From: CAYZGU01 sp964478165
GTDB lineage: Bacteria > Poribacteria > WGA-4E > JAJDTR01
NCBI GenBank assembly: GCA_964478165.1
Contig: CAYZGU010000021.1
Coordinates: forward strand, 62,001 to 126,000
Direction of reading: 5' to 3'
Length of the DNA stretch: 64,000 nucleotides
Both the position numbers and the translations under genes were made by a program. Within the stretch, counting starts at the first letter, position 1. Every line of letters starts with the position of its first letter. This document shows, piece by piece, positions 1-9,245 of the stretch. A model generated the notes under the pieces. The model did no database searches, was not told where the DNA came from, and was given only the letters and a program-made list of their open reading frames with translations.

Positions 1-915
1 GGTGTCGGCAATGTCTTTCGTGGATTTTCACTTGGCTCTGTTCTAATCTTGATGGCGCTCGGGCTTGCGATCACATTCGGGCTGATGGGTGTAATAAACA
101 TGGCGCATGGCGAATTGATGATGATTGGCGCATACGCGACGTTTGAGATGCAAAGATTGTTTGGTCATTCGCCGGAAAAACCATGCGACTGGTATTTTGT
201 CGTCGCGCTGCCTGTGGCGTTTCTGGCAGCGGCTTGCGTGGGCTATCTCATTGAGGCGTTGATCGTTCGACATTTCTACCGGCGTACGTTGGAGTCGCTC
301 TTGGCAACCTGGGGGGTTGGACTCGTTCTTATCCAGCTTGTGCGTATTCGATATGGGGACAACATTGGTGTCAACGCGCCGACCTGGGCGCGAGGTGGCG
401 TCGAGGTGTTACAGGACCTAATCTTTCCATATAGCCGCTGTTTCATCATCTTGTTATGTGGGACGGTTGTGTGGTTAATTTACTACCTGATGAATTACAC
501 GAAGCTTGGTTTGCGAATGCGCGCCACAATGCAAAATCGGAACATGGCGAGTAGTATGGGAGTCAATACGCAGCGTGTTGATCGGTACACGTTTGCCTTT
601 GGTTCCGGAGTCGCTGGAATTGCAGGCTGTGCATGGACGCTAATCGGTGGTGTGACGCCAGACATGGGGCAGACGAACTTTATCATTGATTCATTTCTGG
701 TGGTTGTCACCGGCGGTGTTGGGGAACTTATTGGGGTGATATGGGCAGGTTTGGGCATTGGAGTCTTGACAAAGGTTATTGAACCCACGCAAATCGGGTC
801 CTTTACGGTTGGGGCGATTTGGGCCAAGATTTTGCTGTTAATTGTCATTGTTGCGTTCATCCAGTTTAAGCCGGCTGGCCTGTTCGCACCAAAGGGTAGA
901 GTCAGCGATGTTTAG
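1..915 (+). CDS. urtB: Urea ABC transporter permease UrtB (5' end outside window)
   Basis: The reading frame is open from base 1, so this is the C-terminal 304 residues of a permease whose start lies upstream. It is a branched-chain-amino-acid-type (LivH/UrtB) inner-membrane permease. The early motif GLMGVINMAHGE matches the family's conserved substrate-channel segment, and several hydrophobic spans follow. The end KPAGLFAPKGR is typical of UrtB. The stop overlaps the urtC start at 908, and urtD, urtE and the urease genes follow, which makes urea the likely substrate. The binding protein UrtA should lie just upstream, outside the window. Confidence 0.93.
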   Translation, partial: GVGNVFRGFSLGSVLILMALGLAITFGLMGVINMAHGELMMIGAYATFEMQRLFGHSPEKPCDWYFVVALPVAFLAAACVGYLIEALIVRHFYRRTLESLLATWGVGLVLIQLVRIRYGDNIGVNAPTWARGGVEVLQDLIFPYSRCFIILLCGTVVWLIYYLMNYTKLGLRMRATMQNRNMASSMGVNTQRVDRYTFAFGSGVAGIAGCAWTLIGGVTPDMGQTNFIIDSFLVVVTGGVGELIGVIWAGLGIGVLTKVIEPTQIGSFTVGAIWAKILLLIVIVAFIQFKPAGLFAPKGRVSDV

Positions 916-2113
916 GAAAGCAGAAATCATGAAATCAGGACGATTCTCACGTGATTCGCAAATGGAAAAAAGAGCAGCAATTGCGAATCGTCGCTGGTCA
1001 ATCTTTGTTCCGTGGACGCTGTTCTTTACTGGTTTTGTTGGTATCCCATTTTTGTATTATACGGGTCTGATTAGCATCGCAGGCGTGAACATGCTTGGAC
1101 GTTACATGGCGTTTGCCATCGTTGCGGTTGGTCTTGACTTGGTCTGGGGCTATACCGGTATCCTAAGTCTCTGTCAAGCCTTCTTTTTTTCGCTCGGTGG
1201 CTACGCTATGGGGATGTACTTGGCGCACCATGGAGGTCCGGAAGGAATAGTAGATGCTAGCAACTGGAAGATACCCGCGTGTCTCTATGTTGTCTACCCT
1301 TATAAAGTTGGAGAAGCAGCAGGAGACGCCCTCGTTCCGTGGTTCTGGAAGCCTTTTTACACTCTTCCGATTACTGTAATACTGGGGTTGCTTGTCCCCG
1401 GTTCAGCCGCCTTGGCGATTGGCTATTTCGGTTTTAGAAGTCGGGTGCGCGGTGTCTACTTTGCTATTCTAACGCAGGCCATCACGGTGGCTGGATGGCT
1501 TGTGTTTTGCATGAACAACATGAAGCTGTGTGGTACTAACGGTTTGACGAGATTCGACAGAGTTTTAGGGTTTGAACTAGCAAGCCCTAATGTCAAAGTA
1601 AGCCTCTATCTGGTCACTCTCCTTGTGCTAGTTGCGGTGTACGCCCTTTGTCGGTACATTGTGAACTCTCGTTTGGGACGCGTCCTAACTGCCATCCGAG
1701 ATGACGAAACTACCTTGCGATTTTCAGGCTATAAACCCTATACGTACAAACTCTTTGCATTTGTCCTTGCTGCGATGATCGCTGGTCTGGGTGGAATGCT
1801 CTATGCGCCGCAGATGGGGATTTTTACACCAACTAATATGGAGGCAAGTGCATCTATACTAGTTGTCGTCTGGGTCGCGGTTGGAGGACGTGGTACACTT
1901 TCTGGACCAATCCTTGGTGCGTTGGCGGTCAACCTGCTTTACAACTTTTTTACTTCGGAGAAGGAGCTTCTTCTCCTTACCTGGAAAGCGGAGTACTGGC
2001 AATTTGTGCTGGGCGGACTGTTTATAGGCGTTGTTTTGTTATTCCCTGGTGGACTGATTGGTGTGTGGCATTGGCTGATGGGCAAGAATCGTAGGATGCA
2101 AATCAGCGAATAA
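908..2113 (+). CDS. urtC: Urea ABC transporter permease UrtC
   Basis: This is the second membrane subunit of the urea importer (LivM/UrtC type), 401 residues with many hydrophobic segments. Family signs are DLVWGYTGILSLCQAFFFSLG early, RSRVRGVYFAILTQAIT in the middle, RLGRVLTAIRDDE before the last spans, and the end FPGGLIGVW. I chose ATG 908, which overlaps the urtB stop by 8 bases and implies translational coupling. ATG 929 is possible because AGGAAAG lies ahead of it. The open frame reaches back to 842, but the extra residues lie inside urtB and look like a shadow. Substrate assignment rests on the urease genes downstream. Confidence 0.93.
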   Translation: MFRKAEIMKSGRFSRDSQMEKRAAIANRRWSIFVPWTLFFTGFVGIPFLYYTGLISIAGVNMLGRYMAFAIVAVGLDLVWGYTGILSLCQAFFFSLGGYAMGMYLAHHGGPEGIVDASNWKIPACLYVVYPYKVGEAAGDALVPWFWKPFYTLPITVILGLLVPGSAALAIGYFGFRSRVRGVYFAILTQAITVAGWLVFCMNNMKLCGTNGLTRFDRVLGFELASPNVKVSLYLVTLLVLVAVYALCRYIVNSRLGRVLTAIRDDETTLRFSGYKPYTYKLFAFVLAAMIAGLGGMLYAPQMGIFTPTNMEASASILVVVWVAVGGRGTLSGPILGALAVNLLYNFFTSEKELLLLTWKAEYWQFVLGGLFIGVVLLFPGGLIGVWHWLMGKNRRMQISE

Positions 2114-2147
2114 ACAAAGGATAAGTGTCATCTAGTAATTTCTCGGC

Positions 2148-2948
2148 ATGGACCAAACTAAACGTACTATAGAATATAAAGAATTTAGCCCGCGAACGAA
2201 TCGCTTCTCTGAGGAAAGGTATTTGTTGTTCTTGGAAGATATTTCGGCTGTATTTGATGGCTTTAAAGCTCTTGAGATTGAGGCCCTGGGCATTGAGCAC
2301 AATGAACTCCGCGTTATTATCGGTCCCAATGGGGCCGGAAAGACTACGCTGTGTGATGTCGTCAGTGGCAAGACCCGCCCGACGACCGGCTATGTTTTTT
2401 TCAATGGTGTCGATATTACCCACGAAACCGAAGAAATCATTGCATTAATGGGAATTGGCAGGAAATTTCAAACACCGACTGTTTTTGACAGTCTTACGAC
2501 TTTCGAAAATATGGAGCTTGCTCTTCCAGGCCATTATCGCCTGTGGCCCAATTTGTTTGGTCGTACGACGAACAACCAACGGGAACGCATCCTTGAGATC
2601 CTCGAGCGAGTGAGGCTCGTCGACCAATTAAATCACGAGGCGAGGTATTTGAGCCATGGACAACGGCAGTGGTTGGCGATTAGCACGCTTATTCTTTCAA
2701 CTCCCAAGCTGCTTCTTGTTGACGAGCCTGCTGCGGGTTTAACCGATGCAGAAACGGATTTGACTGCTGAACTCCTCCTCGAATTGAAGGGGGATCATAC
2801 ACTCATTGTGATTGAACACGACATGGATTTTGTCCGTAGGTTGGATTCATTTGTTACCGTTCTGAATGAAGGCAAGATAATGGCCGAAGGAACAATGGGT
2901 GAAGTTCAAGATAACGAGGAGGTGATCGAAGCGTACTTAGGCAGGTAA
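2148..2948 (+). CDS. urtD: Urea ABC transporter ATP-binding protein UrtD
   Basis: This is a cytoplasmic ABC ATPase of 266 residues that powers urea import with UrtE. The Walker A motif GPNGAGKTTL is near residue 64. SHGQRQWLAI replaces the classical LSGGQ signature, a form common in UrtD and LivG relatives. Walker B is LLLVDEPAAGLT and the switch His is in VIEHDMDFVRRL. The family-typical segment VFDGFKALEIEALGIE precedes Walker A. It starts 34 bases after urtC without a strong ribosome binding site, so translation may depend on the upstream gene. The first 20 or so residues are polar and not obviously conserved. Confidence 0.94.
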   Translation: MDQTKRTIEYKEFSPRTNRFSEERYLLFLEDISAVFDGFKALEIEALGIEHNELRVIIGPNGAGKTTLCDVVSGKTRPTTGYVFFNGVDITHETEEIIALMGIGRKFQTPTVFDSLTTFENMELALPGHYRLWPNLFGRTTNNQRERILEILERVRLVDQLNHEARYLSHGQRQWLAISTLILSTPKLLLVDEPAAGLTDAETDLTAELLLELKGDHTLIVIEHDMDFVRRLDSFVTVLNEGKIMAEGTMGEVQDNEEVIEAYLGR

Positions 2949-3062
2949 GACGCGATGGACCAGATGTAAAGAGCATTTCGCGGGTTGTCGTTCCAGCACT
3001 TTCCATCTGATGTGCGAATTATTACTTGCCATCACTTTTTACTCCAAGCGCTTCATAAGATT

Positions 3063-3758
3063 ATGCTATCCATTTCAGATCTCTCATTTTCATATGGTGA
3101 AGTACAGGTTCTGCGGGGCATTGACATTCATGTGCCTCCAGAGACGATTGTTGCGGTTATGGGAAGGAATGGTGTTGGCAAGACGACTTTGATGAATAAT
3201 GTCGTAGGTTTGCTAAAGCCTTCATCCGGGTCGATTAAGCTGGAAGAGCAAGAAATAATCGGGCTACAGGCGCATCGTCGTGTTCGCGCAGGCTTGGCCT
3301 ATGTTCCGCAGGGACGGATGATTTTTCCCAAGCTCACCGTTGAAGAAAACCTGAAGATCGGGCTGTCTGCGCGAACAGATGGTCAGCTTCGTGTTCCGGA
3401 AGAGGTGTACGAACTTTTCCCAATTCTTAGTGAAATGGGCCAACGAATGGGTGGCGATCTCTCGGGTGGGCAGCAACAGCAGCTGGCTATCGGTCGTGCG
3501 CTTGTCACTGACCCAAAGGTTCTGATTCTTGACGAGCCCACAGAAGGCATCCAACCGAACATTATTCAACAGATTGGATCGGTGCTTCGGGAACTCGTTG
3601 CAATGAAGCGAATCGCAATTTTTATTGTCGAGCAATATCTCGTTTTTGTCCGTGAATTTTGCCAGCAGTTCTATATAATGAACCGTGGTGAAATAGCAGT
3701 GAGCGGAGATACCGAGAACCTGGACCAAGAGATGATTACAGCATTTCTGAGCGTATAG
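3063..3758 (+). CDS. urtE: Urea ABC transporter ATP-binding protein UrtE
   Basis: This is the second ABC ATPase of the urea importer (LivF/UrtE type). Motifs are GRNGVGKTTL (Walker A), LSGGQQQQLAIGRAL (signature), LILDEPTEGIQPNI (Walker B) and VEQYLVFVREF at the switch. I take ATG 3063 (MLSISDLSFSYG) as the start because it gives the standard family N-terminus and 231 residues. The open frame begins at 2985, but those 26 residues do not resemble the family. The ureD start follows the stop by a single base, so transport and urease assembly genes appear to share one transcript. Confidence 0.94.
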   Translation: MLSISDLSFSYGEVQVLRGIDIHVPPETIVAVMGRNGVGKTTLMNNVVGLLKPSSGSIKLEEQEIIGLQAHRRVRAGLAYVPQGRMIFPKLTVEENLKIGLSARTDGQLRVPEEVYELFPILSEMGQRMGGDLSGGQQQQLAIGRALVTDPKVLILDEPTEGIQPNIIQQIGSVLRELVAMKRIAIFIVEQYLVFVREFCQQFYIMNRGEIAVSGDTENLDQEMITAFLSV

Positions 3759-3759
3759 A

Positions 3760-4614
3760 ATGTCGCAACCAAAGTCTTCGGTAGGACGCCATGGCCAGTT
3801 AAATTTGTCCTTTGTGCATCGGGGCACCGGTACTGTGATGACCGAGAATTTTTGCCGTGTACCCCTGCAAGTCCTGAAACCATGGTATCATGAGTCAGGC
3901 TGCGCGTGTGTATATGTCCTGAGTCCAAGTGGAGGTGTCGTTCAAGGAGATAATTACCGTATCAAGTTGAATCTTGCGAGGCAGTCGCATGTCCTTTTGA
4001 CAACCCTAGCAGCGACCAAGATTTATGGCATGTCGACATGTGGAGCGCAGCAAAAGACAGAGGTTCATGTGGGGGAAGGTGCCACATTTGAGTATCTTCC
4101 TGCCCCGACGATCCTTTTTAGAGATGCAGACTTTAATCAGAGTTTTTCGCTTTTCCTGCAGGACGGTGCGAAAGCTGTCGTCCAGGACATCGTTATGCCG
4201 GGGCGCATCGCACGTGGCGAGGTTTTGGAATTTAGGCGCTATCGCAATCTTGTTGAGATTTCGGACCAGGATGGTTTGATTAGTTTTGATTCGTCTTGTC
4301 TTCGCCCCCAATTCCAATCTCATTTGACGAACATCGGTATATTGGAAGGTTATTCATGTTGGGGAAGTTGGTGTCTGGTTGGTGATTTTGAGATTGACCA
4401 ACTGAAATGGGAGGCTTTATGCGAATTCGCTGAACCTATGCTTAATTGTTCCGACCAATCGGTTGGAGGCATTTCAAAGCTCCATCGAAATGGCATTGCC
4501 ATGCGAATGCTTGCTCATAACGCTGCGAGAATCCAGTTTGCATTTGAATCGGTATGGAACTGGATTAAACTAGAAATATGCGACATGCAACCCATTGATC
4601 TGCGCAAGTATTAA
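3760..4614 (+). CDS. ureD: Urease accessory protein UreD
   Basis: UreD (UreH in some species) is the scaffold that binds apo-urease and helps UreF and UreG load nickel. The 284-residue protein shows family marks: a start region GQLNLSFVHRGTGT, the segment LSPSGGVVQGDNY, LTTLAATKIYGM, and EYLPAPTILFRDADF. It begins one base after urtE and is followed by a GGAGG site and ureA. Length and motif order are normal. No damage is visible. Confidence 0.93.
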   Translation: MSQPKSSVGRHGQLNLSFVHRGTGTVMTENFCRVPLQVLKPWYHESGCACVYVLSPSGGVVQGDNYRIKLNLARQSHVLLTTLAATKIYGMSTCGAQQKTEVHVGEGATFEYLPAPTILFRDADFNQSFSLFLQDGAKAVVQDIVMPGRIARGEVLEFRRYRNLVEISDQDGLISFDSSCLRPQFQSHLTNIGILEGYSCWGSWCLVGDFEIDQLKWEALCEFAEPMLNCSDQSVGGISKLHRNGIAMRMLAHNAARIQFAFESVWNWIKLEICDMQPIDLRKY

Positions 4615-4631
4615 ATCCGGAGGAAAGACAC

Positions 4632-4934
4632 GTGAACCTAATGCCTCGTGAACAAGAAAAACTTCTGATTTATGTAGCGGCACAGCTGGCTAGGGATCGG
4701 AAGGGACGCGGCCTAAAGTTGAACTACCCTGAAGCCGTGGCTGTTATTACCGCGGACATTCTAGAAGGAATTCGTGATGGGAAATCAGTTGCAAACTTGA
4801 TGGATTACGGCACAAAACTTCTAACGCGTGACGACGTTATGGATGGTGTGTCAGAGATGCTTAGCGAGGTGCAAGTCGAAGGGACATTTCCTGACGGAAC
4901 CAAGCTGGTGACGGTGCACAACCCGATTCGCTAG
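4632..4934 (+). CDS. ureA: Urease gamma subunit UreA
   Basis: UreA is the small structural subunit of urease. The 100-residue sequence matches the family along its length: MNLMPREQEKLL, RGLKLNYPEAVAVI, MDGVSEML, VQVEGTFPDGTKLVTVHNPI. The start is GTG 4632, chosen because MNLMPRE is the conserved family start and GGAGG at 4619-4623 sits 8 bases ahead. ATG 4641 would lose the conserved first residues. Normally ureB follows directly; here about 0.9 kb without a gene intervenes. Confidence 0.95.
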   Translation: MNLMPREQEKLLIYVAAQLARDRKGRGLKLNYPEAVAVITADILEGIRDGKSVANLMDYGTKLLTRDDVMDGVSEMLSEVQVEGTFPDGTKLVTVHNPIR

Positions 4935-5873
4935 CTGATGGATATCTCCAGGAGTATCTTATTCTTAGGTCGCATTTTGGACGCTTTTAGTTGATTATTA
5001 GGAATGTTTCATAATCTTGCGCGAATGATGGCACGCGCCGGACTGCCGTACCGAACATGGAAATCGGTCTATAACCGACTGACGTAGTCGAAGATGAATT
5101 CGACTACATCTCAAGCCGCTCATATGGCTAGGAATTTCAAGGCATGGTGTTGGGATTATCTTCACTTGGTAGTGTCTTATTGCTTGTCGAAATTGAGGTC
5201 CAGGGCCGGTTTATAACCTTAACAGATTTGTCTAATGATTGACCGTTAAACCACGCTATGTGCGACCTACGTTATGTACGAAAGTTTGGAGGCACTATAG
5301 AAAACGGTATAATGCTCTGTGCTTTTGGAGCTAAGCGATCTACGCTGACGATTACACACATAGGAACCCATACGGCTTGGGAAACCTTGTTGTAATTGCA
5401 CGAGTGACTACGAGCCAGTCAGGAAACATTCTTGTGGCTGCGTGTTGTTTGTGCATTTGATGTACAGATTAGTTTCCGAGTGTGCGTTTATCTGCGTCGA
5501 ATATCTTACAATGTTAACCTCACAATTTCGTCCTTCGCGCGTAATGCTTCAGAAGGGAGTTCTCTCGTGGACTGTGCTATCGTGAGTCGTTCTCAGTTCG
5601 GGTCAAAGAGGTAAATGAGCTGACGTTCCCCATCCTCGTTGTCCTAACCAACTCTTGGTTCCAGAATTCTTTGCGTGTGAAAAGTGAATCGGCACTTCAT
5701 CAATCCGGCATGCGAACGTGAGATATGACCGTTTGCGCCGATCGTCCTGATCCATTTGAGGCCGAGTTGTTATAAGAATTAGGCTGTGATTCTTAAGCTG
5801 ATCTGCAAGATTCGTTTGGAGTTGGGCAGATGGGTTGTCATGTAGCGTTACTACATTCGTAACGGAGGGAAAG
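4935..5873. other. 0.94 kb without an intact gene, between ureA and ureB
   Basis: No frame on either strand gives a protein I recognise. The longest minus-strand open frame in the area runs into ureB and has no family features. One short hairpin is visible, GTAGTCGAA at 5084-5092 with its complement at 5099-5107. The 3' end carries the ureB ribosome binding site GGAGGG at 5864-5869. The stretch may be the trace of an insertion or a dead gene, but I cannot name one. Confidence 0.6.
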
Positions 5874-6185
5874 ATGATTCCAGGAGAATATATCCTTGCA
5901 TCGGAAAGCATTACGGCAAACGCGGGACGTAAAGTCATAGAATTGTCAGTGACCAACATTGGTGATAGGCCAATACAAGTTGGCTCGCACTTTCATTTTT
6001 TCGAAGTCAACCGCGCACTAGAATTCGATCGAGAGTTGTCGTTCGGAATGCGTTTGAATATTCCATCGGGAGTCGCCGTGCGTTTCGAACCGGGCGATCA
6101 GAAAACTGTAACGCTGACTGAACTCAAGGGAAAGCGGATTGTTCACGGATTGAACAACAAAACGAATGGTCCGCTTGACGCCTAA
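5874..6185 (+). CDS. ureB: Urease beta subunit UreB
   Basis: UreB is the second structural subunit of urease, 103 residues. It begins MIPGEYILASESI and carries the conserved run VTNIGDRPIQVGSHFHFFEVN, RLNIPSGVAVRFEPGD and LTELKGKRIVHGLN. I chose ATG 5874 because it matches the family start and has GGAGGG 4 bases ahead. The open frame extends to 5835, but the 13 extra residues are not family-like. The subunit is complete even though the DNA between it and ureA has been opened up. Confidence 0.95.
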   Translation: MIPGEYILASESITANAGRKVIELSVTNIGDRPIQVGSHFHFFEVNRALEFDRELSFGMRLNIPSGVAVRFEPGDQKTVTLTELKGKRIVHGLNNKTNGPLDA

Positions 6186-6308
6186 TGGCCCGATCGCAGA
6201 CACCCCGGGTTCTTTTACTTGTTGCGTTTAAGCTGTTTCATAATAAATATCGAATTGTAGTGGTACCGAAAGGAAAACCATCTGAATTAGTATAACGGAG
6301 GATCTTCA

Positions 6309-8027
6309 ATGTCTCTCGATATCCCAAGAAGAACGTATACAGACATATATGGTCCAACGGTTGGTGACAAAGTTCGCCTGGCCGATACGGAGCTCTTTAT
6401 CGAAGTCGAAAAGGATTATACGACCTATGGTGACGAATCAAAATTTGGCGGTGGTAAGACATTGCGTGATGGTATGGGACAGATTCCCGGTGCCACGAGC
6501 ACTGAAGGCGTACTCGATCTCGTATTGACTAATGCTCTGATTTTGGACTATTGGGGGATTGTGAAGGCAGATGTCGGTGTGCGCAATGGAAAGATTGTCG
6601 GCGTTGGGAAGGCCGGTAATCCGAATCTCATGGACGGTGTCAATGATGAAATGGTCGTGGGCGCAGGGACCGAGGTAATCGCGGCCGAGGGACTGATTGT
6701 CACTCCTGGTGGCCTTGACGTCCACATCCACTTTATCTGTCCGCAGCAGATTGACGAAGCACTTTCATCTGGGATTACGACGATGATTGGAGGTGGTACA
6801 GGGCCGGCAACCGGCACCAATGCAACGACTTGCACTCCGGGGCCGTGGAACATATCGCGGATGCTTGAAGCGGCTGATGGCTTTCCGATTAACCTCGGTT
6901 TTTTGGGGAAGGGAAATTCATCGCTGCCGGGCTCACTCTACGAGCAGGTTGAGGCCGGTGCACTGGGACTTAAGCTCCATGAGGATTGGGGTACAACACC
7001 TGCGGCCATTGATTGTTGCCTCACTGTGGCTGAGGCGTATGACGTACAGGTAGCCATTCATACTGATACGCTCAATGAATCGGGATTCGTGGAGGATTCG
7101 ATTGCGGCTTTCAAGGGGCGCACAATTCACACCTATCATACGGAAGGAGCCGGCGGAGGCCACGCACCGGATATCATCAAAGTTTGTGGTCAAAGTAACG
7201 TGTTACCTTCGTCAACCAATCCGACCCGGCCTTTTACAGTTAATACCATTGATGAGCATCTCGATATGCTGATGGTTTGCCATCACCTCGATGCTTCGAT
7301 TCCCGAAGATCTCGCCTTTGCTGAGTCCCGGATTCGACCTGAGACCATCGCCGCTGAAGACATTCTGCATGATCTGGGGGCATTCAGCATGATGGCTTCT
7401 GATTCTCAGGCGATGGGGCGTGTCGGTGAGGTAATCCTCCGAACTTGGCAGACTGCGCACAAGATGAAGGTACAGCGTGGTCGTCTGTGTGAGGAAAAAG
7501 GGGAAAACGACAATGCCCGTGCCAAGAGGTATATAGCGAAGTACACGATTAACCCGGCGATTACGCACGGTGTTGATGAGCATGTGGGATCGATTGAAGT
7601 TGGCAAATTGGCAGACTTAGTTATTTGGCAGCCGTCGTTTTTCGGTGTTAAACCGCAATTAGTGTTGAAAGGTGGTTTCCTCGTTTGGGCGGCAATGGGT
7701 GATGCGAATGCGTCGATACCGACTCCGCAACCGGTGATGGGTCGTCCGATGTTTGGGGCGTTTGGGCGAGTGCCCTATTCCGCTTCCTACACGTTTGTTT
7801 CGCAGGCTGCTGTCGAACGGCATGTTGGTAATCGTCTCGATTTACAGAAATCCACTGTTGCTGTGAAAAATTGCCGTAAACTTGCGAAATCTTCTATGAT
7901 CAACAATACTTACTTGCCGGACATTCATGTAGATTCAGAGACTTATGAGGTGCGAGTCGATGGAGAAGTCCTGACCTGTGAACCGGCTGAAGTTCTGCCT
8001 ATGGCACAACGTTACTTCTTGTTCTAG
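6309..8027 (+). CDS. ureC: Urease alpha subunit UreC (catalytic)
   Basis: UreC is the nickel-containing catalytic subunit that splits urea into ammonia and carbamate. The 572 residues have the normal length. The N-terminus RRTYTDIYGPTVGDKVRLADT, the metal motif DVHIHFICP, the carbamylated lysine in GALGLKLHEDWG, the flap motif MVCHHLDASIPEDLAFAESR and ASDSQAMGR are all present. GGAGG ends 8 bases ahead of the ATG. A 123-base gap separates it from ureB. It ends with the usual phenylalanine (QRYFLF). All active-site segments look intact, so the enzyme is probably functional. Confidence 0.97.
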   Translation: MSLDIPRRTYTDIYGPTVGDKVRLADTELFIEVEKDYTTYGDESKFGGGKTLRDGMGQIPGATSTEGVLDLVLTNALILDYWGIVKADVGVRNGKIVGVGKAGNPNLMDGVNDEMVVGAGTEVIAAEGLIVTPGGLDVHIHFICPQQIDEALSSGITTMIGGGTGPATGTNATTCTPGPWNISRMLEAADGFPINLGFLGKGNSSLPGSLYEQVEAGALGLKLHEDWGTTPAAIDCCLTVAEAYDVQVAIHTDTLNESGFVEDSIAAFKGRTIHTYHTEGAGGGHAPDIIKVCGQSNVLPSSTNPTRPFTVNTIDEHLDMLMVCHHLDASIPEDLAFAESRIRPETIAAEDILHDLGAFSMMASDSQAMGRVGEVILRTWQTAHKMKVQRGRLCEEKGENDNARAKRYIAKYTINPAITHGVDEHVGSIEVGKLADLVIWQPSFFGVKPQLVLKGGFLVWAAMGDANASIPTPQPVMGRPMFGAFGRVPYSASYTFVSQAAVERHVGNRLDLQKSTVAVKNCRKLAKSSMINNTYLPDIHVDSETYEVRVDGEVLTCEPAEVLPMAQRYFLF

Positions 8028-8058
8028 TGAGAAGAACAAAATGTTATGAGGGAACGAC

Positions 8059-8508
8059 ATGATCATTATAGAAAAAATCATTGCCGATGGAGGCGTTCAG
8101 CGATCTCTCAAGCGCGATGTGTTGCAGCTTGATTGGGAGAACCGCCAGAAATCCCGTCAAAGGATGAAAACACGAGCTGGTCGGGAACTTGGTCTTGCCC
8201 TCCCAACAGGTACGAGCTTGTTTCCCGGGGATGTTCTCTATCGAGATTCGGAGGTTGAGATTGTTGTAGAAGGTATACCGGAGAAAGTGTTCATTCTGTG
8301 TTTTCAGTCCCAGCAAGAATATGGTCTCGCCTGTTATCAAATTGGGAATCTACATCGGCCTATAGCGTTGCATGATGGCGCAGTCTTCATTCCGTATGAA
8401 CCAGTTCTCGAAGAGAAACTATCACGTCTCGGGTTTGATTATACGATTGACGTACGGATCTTCACTCACGCTGTCCGGAGACCGGGTGGTCATGCGCATG
8501 TCCACTGA
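8059..8508 (+). CDS. ureE: Urease accessory protein UreE (nickel chaperone)
   Basis: UreE carries nickel to the UreDFG-urease complex. The 149-residue protein has the N-terminal half ending RELGLALPTGTSLFPGD and the metal-binding half with CYQIGNLHRPI, a conserved His position of the family. The C-terminus GGHAHVH is a short His tail rather than the long His-rich tail of some UreE proteins, so stored nickel per dimer is likely low. Its end overlaps the start of ureF by 17 bases. Confidence 0.93.
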   Translation: MIIIEKIIADGGVQRSLKRDVLQLDWENRQKSRQRMKTRAGRELGLALPTGTSLFPGDVLYRDSEVEIVVEGIPEKVFILCFQSQQEYGLACYQIGNLHRPIALHDGAVFIPYEPVLEEKLSRLGFDYTIDVRIFTHAVRRPGGHAHVH

Positions 8509-9196
8509 ACGAACCGCATCGTCAAACTCTCTACTCAAGTTGTTGCAACTCACGGATAGTTTCTTTCCAACTGGCGGTTTCGCGCACTCTTTCGGATTGG
8601 AAACTTATGTCCAAAGTGGAGCCATTACAGATCGAGCAACCTTTGAGGAATATTTGCGGTCGGTACTCCGCTCGGGATTGCGACAGGCAGATGTAATTGC
8701 GCTTGTCTTGGCATATCGGGCAACATGCATCGGAGCGGTTCTTGAAATAGACAATCGTCTGACGGCCTTGAAACCTTCGATCGAAGCGCGCGAAGGGGGA
8801 ATCAGAATCGGCAAGCAATTTCTCCGAAACGCACGAATTCTTGGTGCCGATTCGCTCATTATCGACTATGACGACGGCGTTCGGGAAGGGAGCTGTGCTG
8901 GACATTATCCGGTAGCTTATGGACTGGTCGCGTCCGCTGTAGAAATCGATCGTTCTTCAGCAGTGCTCGGTTATCTTCACGGCTACGCGGTTGGACAGGT
9001 GTCCGCTGCTGTGCGACTCATTCCGCTCGGGGCAACCGAAGGACAATTGGTTCTTCGATCGCTTCATTCTGAATTGGTCGAGATTGCTGAGTTTTCACTG
9101 GATGTGGATATGGACTCAATGGAATGTTTCACACCGGGTCTGGAAATTCGGAGCATGCAGCATGAACGGCTATATTCAAGATTATTCATCTCTTGA
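8492..9196 (+). CDS. ureF: Urease accessory protein UreF
   Basis: UreF joins UreD and UreG on apo-urease and steers GTP-dependent nickel insertion. Motifs are LLQLTDSFFPTGGFAHSFGLE near the start, the ARILG segment, GHYPVAYGLV and a C-terminal helix region. I start at ATG 8492, overlapping ureE by 17 bases; ATG 8498 is equally possible. The open frame continues back to 8372 inside ureE, which is a shadow. The length of about 234 residues is normal. Confidence 0.93.
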   Translation: MRMSTERTASSNSLLKLLQLTDSFFPTGGFAHSFGLETYVQSGAITDRATFEEYLRSVLRSGLRQADVIALVLAYRATCIGAVLEIDNRLTALKPSIEAREGGIRIGKQFLRNARILGADSLIIDYDDGVREGSCAGHYPVAYGLVASAVEIDRSSAVLGYLHGYAVGQVSAAVRLIPLGATEGQLVLRSLHSELVEIAEFSLDVDMDSMECFTPGLEIRSMQHERLYSRLFIS

Positions 9197-9245
9197 GATG
9201 TCTGGTAGCTCGCGATGTGAGTATTGCCGTAATTGGAAAGGATGA

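Noticed and set aside
5603..5959. 118-codon minus-strand frame opposite the start of ureB
   Set aside because: It overlaps the conserved UreB coding sequence and has no family features; it is a shadow.
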